The position numbers and the translations under genes were made by a program. A stretch of 64,000 bases of DNA from Tetrahymena elliotti 4EA (lineage: Eukaryota; Ciliophora; Oligohymenophorea; Hymenostomatida; Tetrahymenidae). Positions 1 through 12,170 of this stretch are shown one piece after another. The stretch covers positions 457,854 to 521,853 of the forward strand of contig JH720355.1 in NCBI GenBank assembly GCA_000231825.2. The letters run 5' to 3'. Under the pieces are notes generated by a model that saw only the letters and a program-made list of their open reading frames with translations, ran no database searches and was not told the DNA's origin. Numbering within the stretch: the first letter of the stretch is position 1; each line of letters begins with the position of its first letter.

Positions 1-377
1 TACTAATTTTAATTAAAGGTTTTATGGAAAGGCACAATGATGAATCTGTTTTTTAAGATGAAATTTTTACATTTGATGGTATTTCAATGCCTGTTAAAAA
101 AAAATTGAATATATATTATTATGATGAGGAGGGAAAAATAGTTACTAAAGAACCAAAACTATATTTCATTTTTATAACCTTCTACAATATTGAACCTAAT
201 TGGATAAAATATTTAATAGAAACAAGATAATAATTCTCTGAATATAAAAATTAAATTTAGTTACGAGGATTCAAGTAAGCCTAAAAAAATCAATTCTATA
301 AAAATTTTGAGTTTGTTTGTAAGTAGGAATACTTCTTAGAAAAATTTAATTATGTTAAATAAATTAAAAATGATTGA
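1..377 (+). CDS. Array family A protein, 3' part only (cut by window start)
   Basis: The frame starting at base 3 is open to TGA at 375-377 when TAA/TAG are Gln. It covers the last 124 residues of family A. Visible landmarks are the DGISMPVKK stretch, NIEPNWIKYLIETRQQ, and the terminal CKQEYFLEKFNYVKQIKND. No break is seen in this part, so the copy may be intact upstream of the window. It is followed, tail to tail, by a broken TTD14-like fragment, the same arrangement as at the other end of the array. Confidence 0.8.
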
Positions 378-711
378 ATATTAATTTATTTTGTAAGTAA
401 GTGATAATTAATTGATTACTTATTTATTTAATTATTTTTGAATACATTTAATATCTAAAATTTATTTGGATCATAAATATTTTAATTTTGCTCTTATTCT
501 TTTAAAACATCTATTATTAAATTACTTCATTAGTTTTATTGTTTTTATTTATGAGAAACAATCTACATCAAATTACTGTCTAATTTTTTAAAAAATATTA
601 AAATGAGATTATTTCTGTAAAATAAAGTATGAAGATAAGATAAAAATAAAAAATATTTAACAGAATAACAAATGTAAACTAGCTAAAAATTGTAAATAAT
701 TTGATTTTTAA
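378..711. other. Spacer downstream of the first A copy
   Basis: No gene is seen. The sequence resembles the spacer at 23922-24472 after the last A gene (shared start ATTAATTTATTTTGT, then GTGATAATTAATT and a TTTTTGAAT-CATTTAA block). This supports duplication of a segment that ran from the A gene into the neighbouring TTD14-like gene. Confidence 0.6.
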
Positions 712-1590
712 AAAAGAATCCCTTCTAATGTTTAATATTTCTTCATCTACTTCAGGAATATACTAATTTTTTTTGGCTAGGAGATGACTTGTGTAACGCT
801 TTGAAACATCACTCTTAGCTGCAATAAAGCTAGGAATTTTAATTTATTAATCTTCTTGAAGCTTAGCTTTAAGTAAACCAAAATCTTCTTTGATATTAAG
901 ATATATATTAGTAACATAATATATACCTTCTTACTTAAAACAGATTCTTTCTTTGAGGAGAAGTTGACTATTAGATCAAGGAGAGATTATAAGAAGAGGT
1001 ATTCCTTGAAGTTAAGTTAACTACTTTGGTGTATTTATGTTTTGAATATTTAATTGACAAGTCGTGTTGAATAAAGTCATCTTCAATAATGTAGAACTTT
1101 TTTATTTTAATGTTAACTTAATTTAATGAAGCAGAGATCTAGAATTCTAGCAAATATGTTTTATGAACCTGATTAAGAAATTATAATATCATAACTCTCA
1201 GAAACCTTTACAAGTTTATCTTCAAAGTTTTTGACAAAAATATTATCAATAATTTAGTAGTTAGGTGATCCAACCAAGAAAGTAGAAGCTTTCTCAATAA
1301 AAATAGCTTAACTAGGAGATTCATCTCTGAAATCATTATCCTCTTTGTAGAAATTTTAAGCTCTATCAGTACTAGCGACTAAATGAATGACCTAATGTAT
1401 CTATTTTTGAGTAAAAAATTAGTTAAAATATTATTTTGTGTGTTATTTCATTTTTTAAATATTTGATAAAAGTTTATAGAATTTTTTTTTTTTGAAATAA
1501 AAATAAAGATCTTAATTAAAAAGAAAATAAAGGAAAGATTCTTTAATTTAAATTATTTGCGTCAAATTTGATTTCTACTTTCTAATTATT
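712..1590 (-). pseudogene. Broken 3' copy of the TTD14-like gene
   Basis: On the minus strand this matches exon 2 of the TTD14-like gene at 24473-26427 nearly from end to end, and then continues into that gene's intron (compare 1440-1590 with about 25310-25500). Because intron sequence is included, it arose by DNA duplication and not by reverse transcription. Exon 1 with the P-loop is absent. The exon is damaged: around 1015-1035 at least two blocks present in the full copy (about 24788-24880) are missing, another block near 1170-1195 is altered, and the stop region has changed. It is very unlikely to make a functional protein. Confidence 0.85.
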
Positions 1591-2182
1591 AATAGAATTA
1601 AAAAATATTATTACTTTAAATAAAACTTTATGCATATTAAATAATTAAAAAAAAATTTTTTACAATTTCAAATCTTAAATAAGTGGTTCCATTGCCATTC
1701 TAATTTTCTTATCTGTTCAAAAAATATTTTTTTCTGTTGAGAAGTTCTCCTTCCTTATTATATATTTCTCTATGTCACGTTTAGGGGATGACTTTGAATA
1801 GTTGTGTTTAAAAATATTATTATTATCATTATTTTATTTCAATTATCATTTATATTTTTTTATACTTGCTTGTTTTTGAATGCAATCTTGGATTAAAAAA
1901 TTAATAGCATTATCTTTTATTTAAAATTTTAATTGAAACTTTTTTAAACTAAAAATTTGTTTTATTATTATTTTAATTTAAGTTTATTTTAGTTTAACTT
2001 GTATTTAAAATTATAAAAAAAATAATATTTTGTATGGTTTAAACTAAATCTTTTTCTTATCAGATATCCGTATTTTAAATTAATTCTTTACAGCCAGAAT
2101 CCAATCAATATAAATATAATCTAAATATAAGGACTAATAATAGCAAATAAATAATTCTTATCAAAAACTTTTAGATTTATTA
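1591..2182. other. Spacer and family B upstream module
   Basis: No coding region is seen. From about 2030 it contains the B upstream module (CAGATATC, ATTCTTTACAGCCAGAATC, then TTTAGATTTATTAATG running into the start codon). The module recurs near 5465, 9340 and 20300. Confidence 0.6.
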
Positions 2183-3334
2183 ATGAAAGAAGAAGAAAAG
2201 GGTATTAATTCTATGGAAAAAGAATCATCATAAAATTCATAAACTGAGTTAACTATAAATAAATAGAAGACAATCAAAAAAAATAAAAAGAGGAAAGTTT
2301 AGTAAGCAGGATGGGTTCCTTTAATATATATTAGCACCTTAAATTATGATAATTAGCCCATTTATATTCCTTTTTTCAAAAAAATGATGAAGAAATATGA
2401 TGATGAGACTTACAATAAATATCGAAATTATGGATTTACTGATTCTGGATTTTGCAGTATTGATTAAATCAAATTGGACTATGAACATTAAAATATACAG
2501 CTTTCAATAAATAATTATTCATTTGGGATAAAAGATTTTTCATTTTTAATTGAAACTTTTAAATCATATTAAGATCAATAATACTATGAGCTTGCTTTAC
2601 TACTTGAAAAGTACAAAATAAAATGTCAAAGCTAAATGAAAGAGCTGGAATAAGTTATTAATTTTGTAAATCAAATCAAGTATGTCACCCAAGAGGAACT
2701 TAATTAATCATTCAATACATTTGTAGAAGATGCAATAAATTGGGTTGAAGATAATATAGAAAATTAAATATATGAAATATCTTTAGGATTAATTGATTTT
2801 GAATAAAAAATTCCAAATTTCAAAAAAAAAATCTTTTCAAAAAATTATATTTAATTTATAGCTGGTGATTTATAAACTTTCTACCATTAACTATGTCAGA
2901 AAAATATGAAAATGGAGCTTAAGAATCTAATAAATGGGTAAGACTTTAATGGCAGAGTTTAACTTCAAAAAAAGATTAATGGTTTTAGATAAATTTTAAA
3001 TGAAGAAAAGTAAATTGAGGTAGAAGATGAAGTTATAACTATTGAGGGATTAGTTATACCTACTAAAAGGTAGTCTAAAATGTTATATTATAATCATAAA
3101 GACAGGTAAATAACGACCTAAGAAAATTTACTTTTCTTTGTAATTAGGACATACGATTTTGATGCAAATCATATAGAGCATTTAATAAATTTAAGAAATG
3201 AGGCTTTTTATAAGTCTATTCAGAATATCTAATAAAATAATTAGTAATAGAGTTATTCAGAAGCAAATATTATTTAAAATTTTGACTATCTTTGCTAATA
3301 AGAATATTTTTTAGAAAAGTTCAAATATGTTTGA
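2183..3334 (+). CDS. Array family B protein, the only intact copy (383 aa)
   Basis: The frame is open for 383 codons with TAA/TAG as Gln and ends at TGA 3332-3334. The product is not recognised. It is a distant homologue of family A along its whole length: compare YGFTDSGFCSIDQ with A's FGYTDAGIGRVEQ, FNGRVQLQK with YNGRIQLEK, and the shared end QEYFLEKFKYV. No signal peptide or membrane segment is evident. The protein is charged and Gln-rich, and cysteines do not form a motif. The start is the first ATG after the conserved B upstream module; an in-frame ATG lies 10 codons in. Four other B copies in the array are broken, so this one may be the last functional member here. Function unknown. 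Confidence 0.8.
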
Positions 3335-4395
3335 ATTTAAATTATAAAAAATGTCAATAATAATAAATACATTTTTTAATAGAGAGTAAAGATTAATTAC
3401 TAAAGTTAAGCATATTTTCAAATTCCATCCATGGCCCAACTCTATTGAACTTGATTCAAAAATTAATTGCCATAATAATACTAAGAAAAAACTCTAATTT
3501 TGAGAGATATTCAAAAAGAAAGAAGAGGTGAAAAAAAAGAAAACTAATAAACTAGAAATAAAGCTTATAAATTATAAATGTAAAAATTAACTTCGAAAAA
3601 TGAGAAATATTATCTTTAATTTAAAAATAATTTCTTCATTCAATTTTTTTTGTATTAACAAAATTAATTTTATTTTATTAGTAAATTTTTAAAATGAATG
3701 TGTAAATAAATTAAACTAAAACCAATTAATTATCAAAAAATAATAATAATATTTTTTTGTCAATATTTGATAAAATCTCAAATTAAAAAAAATCTCTTCA
3801 TGAAAAAATAAAGCCAAAAAATCTTGAAAAAATATGAATTTTTGAAAGATATTTTAAATCTCTAATTTAAAATTTAAAAAGCGTATTATTTTTTTATTAT
3901 TTTTAATAAATTATTCAGTATAATAATACATTTTTTAGAATATTGTAAAAATATAAATTTGTACTTACAAACTGTTTATTTATTTGTCGAATAAATTAAT
4001 ATATTTATAATTTAATTGTAAATAGATTAAAAATATAAATTTCAAAATATTAAGACTAAATTAAAATTCAGATTTCTCGATTACTTTTTTAATTAAAATA
4101 GATAATAGTTCGTGTATTGTTGCTATTTCAAGATTTCTCGTAATGTAATTATGAAATAAATTTCTCAAAAAAAATAAAATAATAAATCACTCTAGATAAA
4201 AAACCATGTTCAAATTATAATATTTTGTTTCACTCACTTTACATCTCTTTCTCAAAATATATTTCTTATTCAAAGGTTTCTTTGAAAAATTACAATTTTA
4301 TGAACTTTCTTTTCTGAAGATTTTTTTGATAATCTATTTATTTATTGATTGAAAAAGATAAATTTTGTTATAATTTTAAACATTTTTTGAATTAA
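3335..4395. other. B 3' module followed by A upstream module
   Basis: No gene is seen. About 3335-3660 is the repeated B 3' module. About 3870-4395 is the A upstream module, including a box at about 4075-4115 (TTACTTTTTTAATTAAAATA followed by GATAATAG) that recurs before four other A genes. Confidence 0.6.
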
Positions 4396-5372
4396 AAAAT
4401 TTTAAAAGTATTTAATCAGAAAATAATAAAAATTGTAAAAGATAAGGTTTAATAATACAAAAAAAAGAAGTAAGTTAAAGTTTCATGGTTTCCTCAAATA
4501 CCTAAGAGGATAAAAGACTGGAATTTAGAGCCTACTTATATTTATTTTGCAATTAAAATATTTAAAAGCTATGAAGATGAAGATTACAATAGTATAGATA
4601 TTTTGGATATGCGGATACAGGAATAGGGAGGATAGAGCAAATTTATCTAGATAAAATAAATAAGACTATTGAATTTAAAACTTTTCTCTTCTGGATATGA
4701 AGGTTCTGAGTACTTGATTTACATTTTTAAAAGTCGATAAGATGGTTAGTATTATGATTTGGCAAATCTCTTAGAATAATATCAAATGTGGACTAAAAAC
4801 CATTTGTCATATATTTACAATGTCTATCCTAATAAAAATGTTTTTAATAAAACTCTTCAAAAGAAAATTGATTCAGTATTTCCATAATTTGAGTAGCTAG
4901 TAAAAGTATGGCCAAATGAAACTTTCCCAAATGAATTATTTGAGATAGAGATGGGAACTGTGAGATTTGAATTAGCAAAGCCTGTATTGATTAAAAAAAT
5001 ATTCTCATAGAACTTGATGATGTTACTTGGAGGAGAAGTTTATGAGATATATCAAAATTTAATTTAATACAACTTAAAAGAAACTTTAAGTAGTTTCTTA
5101 GAAGGGGGAGAATATAATGGAAGAATATAACTTGAAAAAATACTAATTTTGATCAAAAGTTTTTAGGATAAAGGTTTTGATGAATCTATTTTTGAAGATG
5201 AAATTTTTACTTTGGATGGTATTTCAATCCTTGTGAAAAAAAAATTGAATACATATTACTATGAGAGCAGGAAAAAATAGTAACTAAAAAGCCAAATCTG
5301 TATTTCATTTTTATAACCTTCTAAAATATTGAACCTAATTGGATAAAATATTTAATAGAAACAAGGTAGTAA
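4396..5372 (+). pseudogene. Array family A, broken copy
   Basis: Clearly a family A gene over most of its length, but not translatable. The segment with the start codon has been deleted (4396-4440 joins upstream sequence to the middle of the N-terminal region). Frameshifts are visible: a lost AGGCA near 4595, a shortened stretch near 4670, and a shift near 5260 where the tyrosine-rich strand (YYYDE in other copies) becomes out of frame. Similarity ends at about 5372, before the usual C-terminus, and B upstream sequence follows at once, so the 3' end was lost with the spacer. Confidence 0.85.
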
Positions 5373-5542
5373 TTTTCAAGATACTAAAATTTTAGATTAG
5401 CTTTTATTTAAAATTATCAAAAAAAAATATTTTGTATGATTTAAACTAAATGTTTTTCTTATTAGATATCTCTACTTTAAATTAATTCTTTACAACCAGA
5501 ATCTAATATAAATATAAATCCTAATCATATCAAATCAATCCT

Positions 5543-6176
5543 TCATAGATTTATTAATCAAAAAAGTAGAAGTGAGTATTAATTCTTTAGAAAAAGAATC
5601 ATATTAAGTGAAAGAACTGTAAATAAATAGATTACAATCAAAATAATAAAAAGAGAAGAGTTCAGTAAGTGGGATGGATTCATTTAATATATACTCGCAG
5701 CTTAAATTATGATAATTAGCCCATCTATATTCTTTTTTTCAAAAAAATGATGATGAGACTTACAATCAATATCGAAATTATGGATTTACTGATTCTGGAT
5801 TTTGCGGTGTTGATAAGAATTTAAATAAATTTTAAGTAAAGAGAATTTAATTGAGGTAGATGATGAAGTTATAAATATTGAAAGATTAGTGATACCAACT
5901 AAAAGATATTCTAAAATGCTATGTTATAATCATAGAGAAACGTAAATAACCACTGAATCAAATTTACTTTTTTTTGTAATTAGGACATATGATTTCGATG
6001 CAAATGATGCAAATCATATAGAGCATTTAATAAATAGAAGAAATGAGGCATATATAAGTCTATATAGAATATCTAATAAAATAATTAATAATAGAGTTAT
6101 CTGAAGCTAATATTATTTATAATTTTGATTATCTTTACTAATAAGAATATTTTTTAGAAAAATTCAATTTGTTTGA
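5543..6176 (+). pseudogene. Array family B, broken copy with central deletion
   Basis: The N-terminal and C-terminal parts of family B are present, but the middle (about 500 bp of the intact copy, from just after the FGFTDSGF-like motif to the QILNEE region) is gone; the junction is at about 5814-5830. The start codon is lost (AATCAAA where the intact gene has AATGAAA). A 9-base duplication (ATGCAAATG) sits near 6000. The terminal EYFLEKF block and TGA (6174-6176) remain. Confidence 0.85.
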
Positions 6177-7107
6177 ATTTAAATTAGAAAAAACAGATAT
6201 AATAATAAATACATTTTTTAGTAGAGAAAAAACATTAAATACTAAAGCTAAGTGCATTTTCAAGTTCCACCCAGAACCCAACTCAATTTAACTTTATTCA
6301 AAATTAATGTCATAATAATATGGAGAAAAAAACTCTCATGAAAAAATATTCAAAAAGAAAGAAGAGATAAAAAAACTAGAAAACTAACAATAAAGCTTAA
6401 AAATGAAAAATGTTTAAATTAACTTCAAAAATGAGAAATGTTATCTTTAATTTCAAAATAATTTATTAATTCATTTTTTTTATATGAACAAATTAATTAT
6501 TTAAAAAGAATAATATTGCTTTCTTGTAAATATTTGATAAAATCAATTATTTTTTTAAGTCAAATATTTTTTAAAAAATGAGCCAAAATTTTCGACCAAG
6601 AATAATTTATTTTTGGAGGCAGTTTTCTGAAAATCCATGTTTTTTAATGTAAAATGTTTCCAAAACTCTAATTTAAAAAGTATATTTTTTTTATTTTATT
6701 TTAATAAATCTCCCTGTATCATAATAAAATTTTAAGAACATTATAAAAATATAAATTTGTGACTTACTAACTGTTGATCTATTTGACTAATAAAATTAAT
6801 AATATGCATATTTATGATTTAATTGAAAATATTTTTAAAATATCAATTTAAAAAAGTATCATACCTATACAACTCAATACATATTTAATCAGAAAAATAA
6901 ATTATTTAGTTAAAAAGCCATGTTCAAATTTAATTTATTTATTTCAATTACATTAAATATATTTCTAAATCAATCTATGAAAAATTATAATTTTATGAAC
7001 TTTCTTTTTGTGAATTTTTTTTAATAATCTATTTACTTATTGAAAAAGATAAGTTTTTTGGTTATATAAACATTTTTGAATTAAAAAATTGTTTAAAAAC
7101 TAAAAAT
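6177..7107. other. B 3' module and A upstream module
   Basis: No gene is seen. The B 3' module runs to about 6640, then the A upstream module (about 6670-7107). Unlike the other A upstream modules, this one lacks the TTACTTTTTTAATTAAAATA box although the gene it serves is intact. Confidence 0.55.
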
Positions 7108-8268
7108 ATGGAAATTGAGAAAGAAAAATAAATTGTAGTTAAACAATAAAAGCACATTTAATCTAAAAATAATAAAATTATAAAAGATACTATCTAAAAA
7201 TACAAAAGAAAGAAGAGAGTTAAAGTTTAATGGTATCCTAGACTACCAAAGAGGATAAAAGACTGCGATCCAGAGCCTATTTATATTTTTTTTATGCTTA
7301 AAATATTTAAAAGTTATGAAGATGAAGACTATAATAGGCATAGATATTTTGGATATACTGATGCAGGAATAGGGAGGGTAGAGTAAATTTATCTAGATAA
7401 AATAAATAGGACTATTGATTTAAGTTTAAAACTTTTCTCTTCTGGATATGAGGATTTTTAGTACTTGATTTAAATTTTTAAAAGTCGATAAGATGCTTAG
7501 TACTATGATTTGGCAAATCTCTTAGAATAATATCAAATGTGGACTAAAAACCATTTGTCATATATTTTCAAAGTCTTTTCTAATAAAAATGTTTTTAATT
7601 AGACTTATCAAGATAAGATTGATTCAACATATCCAGAATTTGAGTAGGCAGTAAAAGTATGGGCAAATGAAACTTTCCCAAATGAATTATATGAAATAGA
7701 GATAGGAACTATGAGATTAGAATAAGCATAGCCTGTATTAACTAAAAAAATATTCTCTTAGAACTTGATGATGTTACTTGGAGGAGGAGTTTATGAGATA
7801 TATCAAAATTTAATTTAATACAACTAAAAAGAAACTTTAAGCAGTTTCTTAGAAGGTGGAGAATATAATGGAAGAATATAACTTGAAAAATTACTAATTT
7901 TAATTAAAGGTTTTATGGAAAGGCACAATGATGAATTTGTTTTTTAAGATGAAATTTTTACATTTGATGGTATTTCAATACCTGTTAAAAAACAATTAAA
8001 TATATACTACTATGATGAGAAAGAAAAAATAGTAACTAAAGAGCCAAATCTGTATTTCATTTTTATAACCTTCTACAATATTGAACCTAATTGGATAAAA
8101 TATTTGATAGAATCAAGATAATAATTTTCTGAATATCAAAATTAAATTTAGTTAAGAGGGTTAAAAGAGGCCTAAAAAAATCAATTCTATAAAAATTTTG
8201 AATTTATTTGTAAGTAAGAATACTTCTTAGAAAAATTTAATTATGTAAATATATTAAAAAATGATTGA
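7108..8268 (+). CDS. Array family A protein, intact copy 1 (386 aa)
   Basis: The frame is open from ATG 7108 to TGA 8266-8268 with ciliate code. The start is conserved in all intact copies (MEIE then a K/Q-rich, basic stretch to about residue 45). Conserved blocks are FGYTDAGIGRVEQ at 81-93, an FSSGYEDFQYLIQIFK block near 110, NGR at 254-256, DGISIPVKK near 294, and ICKQEYFLEKFNYV at 367-380. There is no signal peptide or membrane span, so a cytosolic or nuclear protein is likely. No known domain is recognised. Residues about 150-170, just after the MWTKNH motif, differ strongly between copies, while the sequence on both sides is nearly constant. Confidence 0.85.
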
Positions 8269-9447
8269 AAAAAATTTATTTTGTTAGTAATTGAAAATTA
8301 ATTAATTAAATGAATTTAATTTTATCAAATCACTATTAGCCATACTTATGCATTATGTCGTTCTTAGATATTTATTTTTTCCGTTTTTAAAGTTTTTCCT
8401 TATTAAATATTTTTATAATAAAATTTAATTTAGAATATTTAAAATTAATATTTATTTTACATTAAATAATTTTTTGCCTTTTTTCAAATTTTTTATGATA
8501 AAAAAAAGAATTCGCAACAAAATCAAGTTATTCAGAAATTATTTAAACTTTAAAAATTATTTGAAAGAATAGAATACAAATGATAAATGGTCTTTCGTTT
8601 TAAATGAGCCTAAAATATCTAAATTTTTTAAATATTTATATTACTTTAGCTGATAGTTTCTAAAAAATGATTTAAATAAAAAGAAATTTAAGAATTTTTT
8701 GGAAAATAAAATATAAAATAAATGTAATTGAATTCGGTCAATATAAAATATTTGTATGTTAAATAAATGCAATAGAGGAACTATATGAAATATATACAAA
8801 AAGAGGAGTATGTGAAATAAATACATTTGGTAGCATATATGAAATATATTCAATTAGGGGTAATATAAAATAAGAGAAATTAGACCAAAATTAGATTTGT
8901 GAATATACTTTTTAAAGATAAGCAGTTGTTTTTTTTATTTATTTATCTAATAATTTACCTTCTTTCAACTTTAAAAATGTTATTTTGTTCAATTCCTACA
9001 ACAATCTGTTAAATCTTTAGTCTAATTCTTTTTACCTTTTTCAAATACTCCTTTCATTCCACTCTGATAAAATCATTAATTTAAAATGTTTGTTCATTCT
9101 ATTAAGAATATATTTTTATAAATTATTCTAAATAATTAATTTGCAGGACTCTGTGCCCATACATCCACTGTGTTTGTGCTTTTTAGATAAAATTATTGTA
9201 TTTTTTTAAAATTCTAAATTTATTTTATTATTCATAAAATTATTATTTATAATTGTGTATTTTTGATTAACTTGTATTTAAAATTATCAAAAAATAATAT
9301 TTTGTAAGATTTAAACTAAATCTTTTTTCTGATCAGATATCTTATCTGTATTTTAAATTAATTCTTTACAACCAGAATCCAAGATAAATAAAATCTAAAT
9401 AGAAAACCTAATCTAAGCACATCAATCTCTTATCAAAAATGTATAGA
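8269..9447. other. Unique spacer plus B upstream module
   Basis: No convincing gene. A 27-bp minisatellite lies at 8711-8877 (separate entry). The B upstream module (AGATATC, ATTCTTTACAACCAGAATC) begins near 9335. Confidence 0.55.
8711..8877. repeat. 27-bp minisatellite, about six units
   Basis: Diverged units begin at 8711, 8741, 8756 (offset half-unit), 8783, 8810, 8837 and 8863, each starting ATATAAAAT or ATATGAAAT and most ending in a GAGG-like stretch. The last intervals are 27, 27 and 26 bases. Because 27 is a multiple of three, the minus strand reads as a short frame with 9-residue repeats (FHI/LFHIL themes). I consider that frame a by-product of the repeat. Confidence 0.7.
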
Positions 9448-10312
9448 TTTATTATTAGAAGAGGGTATTAATTTCTTAGAAAAAGAATCATATTAATTAA
9501 TAAACTGTGTTAACTGTAAATAAATAGATTACAATCAAAAAAATAAAAAGAGAAGAGTTTAGTAAGTGAGATGAGTTCTTTTAATATATAAGAGTCACTT
9601 AAATTATGATAATTAGCCCATCAACATTCCTTTTTTCAAAAAAATGATGATGAGACTTACATTAAATATCGAAATTATGGATTTACTGATTCTGGATTTT
9701 GCAGTATTGATTAGATCAAATTTGACTACTAAAATTAAAATATACAACTTCTAATGAATAATTATTCATTTGGGATAAAAGACTTTTTAATTTTAATTAA
9801 AACTTTTAAATCATACTAAGATCAATAATACTATGAGAATGTCTTACTGCTTGAAAAATAAAAAATAAAATGCAAAGGTTATTGCTCAAATAGAATTTAA
9901 ATTATTCAAATTGTTGTCCAAAATCTAATAAATTGGTTGATGCTTATAGAAAATTAAATATATGAGATATCTTTAGGATTCTTTTATTTTGAATAAAAAA
10001 TCCCTAATTTCAAAAAAAAAAATATTAAAACTGTATGTAGCCTCAATAGGCAGTACCCTAGGGTACTATATAAATATATATATATATATATATAAATTAT
10101 TTGATATAAAGTTAAGTGCATTCTCAAGTACCATCTACGACTATATTTTATTGAACTTGTTTCAAAATTTAATTATTATAATAATATTTAGAGTCTTGCT
10201 ATTTGAGAATTTTGTTCAAAAGAAAGTAAGAAGAGATGACAAATTAGAAAACTAGAAAATTATCAATAAAGTTTAACAAATTAAAAATGAATTTCAAAAA
10301 ATGAGAAGATAT
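9448..10312 (+). pseudogene. Array family B, broken copy
   Basis: The N-terminal half of family B is recognisable (9448-10010), including the YGFTDSGFCSIDQ motif. The start codon is lost, and the Trp codon of the conserved GW is TGA near 9571-9573 (GTGAGATGAGTT). After about 10015 the C-terminal half is missing, replaced by a short unique segment with a (TA)n run at about 10073-10095. The B 3' module (about 10105-10312) follows. The MULE relic starts immediately after. Confidence 0.85.
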
Positions 10313-10449
10313 TTTTTAGAGTAGTTGTGATTTGATTTTGAAAGTTGTTGGTTTTATTGTTACTTCTTATTTAAGTGATGTGCCTTTGTCTAATTACGTT
10401 GTTATGTTTTTTATCTTCTTATTAACATGTATCTATAACGATTATAGGG

Positions 10450-10510
10450 TAAAAAGTGCAAAAAAGTGCGAATTGCAAAAAAAATGCAAAATGCCAAATG
10501 CAAAAAATAC
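10450..10510. repeat. Cluster of TGCAAAA-type words
   Basis: Five or six imperfect copies of TGCAAAA/TGCGAATT/TGCCAAA occur within 60 bases (AAGTGCAAAAAAGTGCGAAT and onward). The cluster is near the left end of the MULE relic and could be a subterminal transposase-binding repeat or a simple repeat. No other part of the window shows it. Confidence 0.45.
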
Positions 10511-10547
10511 TTAAATTTAATTTATTTCTGGATAAATTAATAAATTT

Positions 10548-12170
10548 ATGATATATCTTGACCAAATTATAAAGCAATAGGGAGACAGTGAATATTTTAC
10601 TTATCTCGTTGTTCAAAACCTTCAAGACTACAAATTAGATGAAAATTTACTTATTACATACAAAATAACAGACGATAAGATCAGATAAAATCTAAATTTA
10701 TTATATACACAGCTATGATTGAGGAATATTAATAATCTTTAAATGTAAAACAAGTTTCATGATGAATTGGTGTTTTCTTCATTAATAAAAAGTATATGTC
10801 TATCATTAGGTCTATCACATGAAAATTCTCTAAAAGTTTTAGCACTTTCTAAGCTCATCTTTGGAAGATAGTATTAGCAGATTCCTCGTATTTAGAAAGA
10901 GGAGCTTGACACAAATAAAAATGTATCAGTAATGAATAACTTACCAAATGATGAGGTAGAGAAGACACTTATGAAATAAAGTAATCTTTAAAATTTTAGT
11001 ACATCAGCAATAGAAAAGAATATCGCTAATCGTGAGTATGATTTAGCATGGTAGAATGATTCTATTTTTCAAAAATACTAGCTGAAAATCAAATATACTA
11101 AAGAGTTATCTAGGTTTAAATGTCCAGCAATATCTAATTCAACCAATTATAAATATGCGAAAAGAAATCATACTGAAAACATCGTATACTTTTAATGCCA
11201 TTAGTACAAAAATAACCAATGTCTAGCAACTTGTTAAATACACCTTAATTAACATAAAGTAAGTTTAATTTATTCTACTTTGTCTTTTTATTTACTTTTA
11301 TGAACACAGATATAATTCAATAAGGAGCATAATATGAATATTACTCATAAATTTCAAAAGCAGTAGGAATTTAAAATAGAAGATGCAAACACTCCTCAAG
11401 GTATTAAGAAGTACTCAAAAGATTTAGCACTCTCTAATCCGACATTAAGTTCATAAGAGATATTTAATGAAATAATTAAAAGTAATACAAATTACTTTAA
11501 AGTACTAAAAGGTTGGTGCTAACTGTTAACCATTTGTATAAGAGATGGAGAACCTTCACTTTATCTTCCTGTGTGTGATGTGTTATTATCACAGAAATCA
11601 GAAAGACTGTATATAGAGGTACTGGAGCAGGCAAAAGAGGTGATTTAAAAATATAATGATAACGATTTTGAGATTAATACATTCACCTACGACTTTGCTG
11701 TTCTCATCAAAATTATTTTATTATGTCTCGAACAATACTTAAAATAATAAAGAAAAAGGTTTAATTAATGCAGCAAAATATATTTTCCCTCGTTGTGAAA
11801 TCTTTGGCTGCTATTTCCATTTATTTCAAGCTCTATGGAGAAAAGCAGGGAAATTAGGATTAAGATAGATATAACATATATGAAAAACTCATGAGTTGAT
11901 TACCTGTATTTTATTATTATCTTTCTTTGATTTAGAGATGTTCCGAATATATTTGAGTAGATTAAAAGTAAATTTAATGATTTTCATCTTCAATCATTTA
12001 TACTATACTATGAAACTTATTGGCTTAATGAGAAAAATTGGGAGTTTAAGATGATAAACTACAAGAGAAAGCTTGAATTTAAAGAATTCTTTGCCAAATC
12101 GAACAACTGTGTTGAGGCGATTCATAGTGTTTTTATTAAAAAATTACTTTATGTTATCCTATTATTTTAA
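10548..12170 (+). pseudogene. Decayed MULE transposase with FLYWCH-like finger
   Basis: Pieces of a MULE-type DDE transposase lie in order in shifting frames. A first piece starts at ATG 10548 and stops soon. A second (10755-11258) holds a Cys/His finger of FLYWCH type (FKCPA...YFQCHQYKNNQC...CQIHLNQHK). A good intron (11259-11309) joins it in phase to a third (from 11310) ending in the TYDF stretch. After a frame change near 11705-11760 comes the family signature INAAKYIFP...IFGCYFHLFQALWRK (GCxFHxxQ). A further piece holds DVPNIFEQIK, YYETYW and KSNNCVEAIH, the usual C-terminal NNxxE..H region. Several frameshifts and a TGA separate the last parts, so the gene is dead. The finger and splicing suggest it was once expressed. 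Element class assigned from motifs only. Confidence 0.75.

Noticed and set aside
8641..8853. 70-codon minus-strand frame with 9-residue repeats
   Set aside because: It follows from the 27-bp minisatellite and has no leader, homology or codon signal of its own.
9989..10255. 88-codon plus-strand frame through the (TA)n run
   Set aside because: It crosses the end of a broken B copy, a microsatellite and the B 3' module; no homologous protein in other units.
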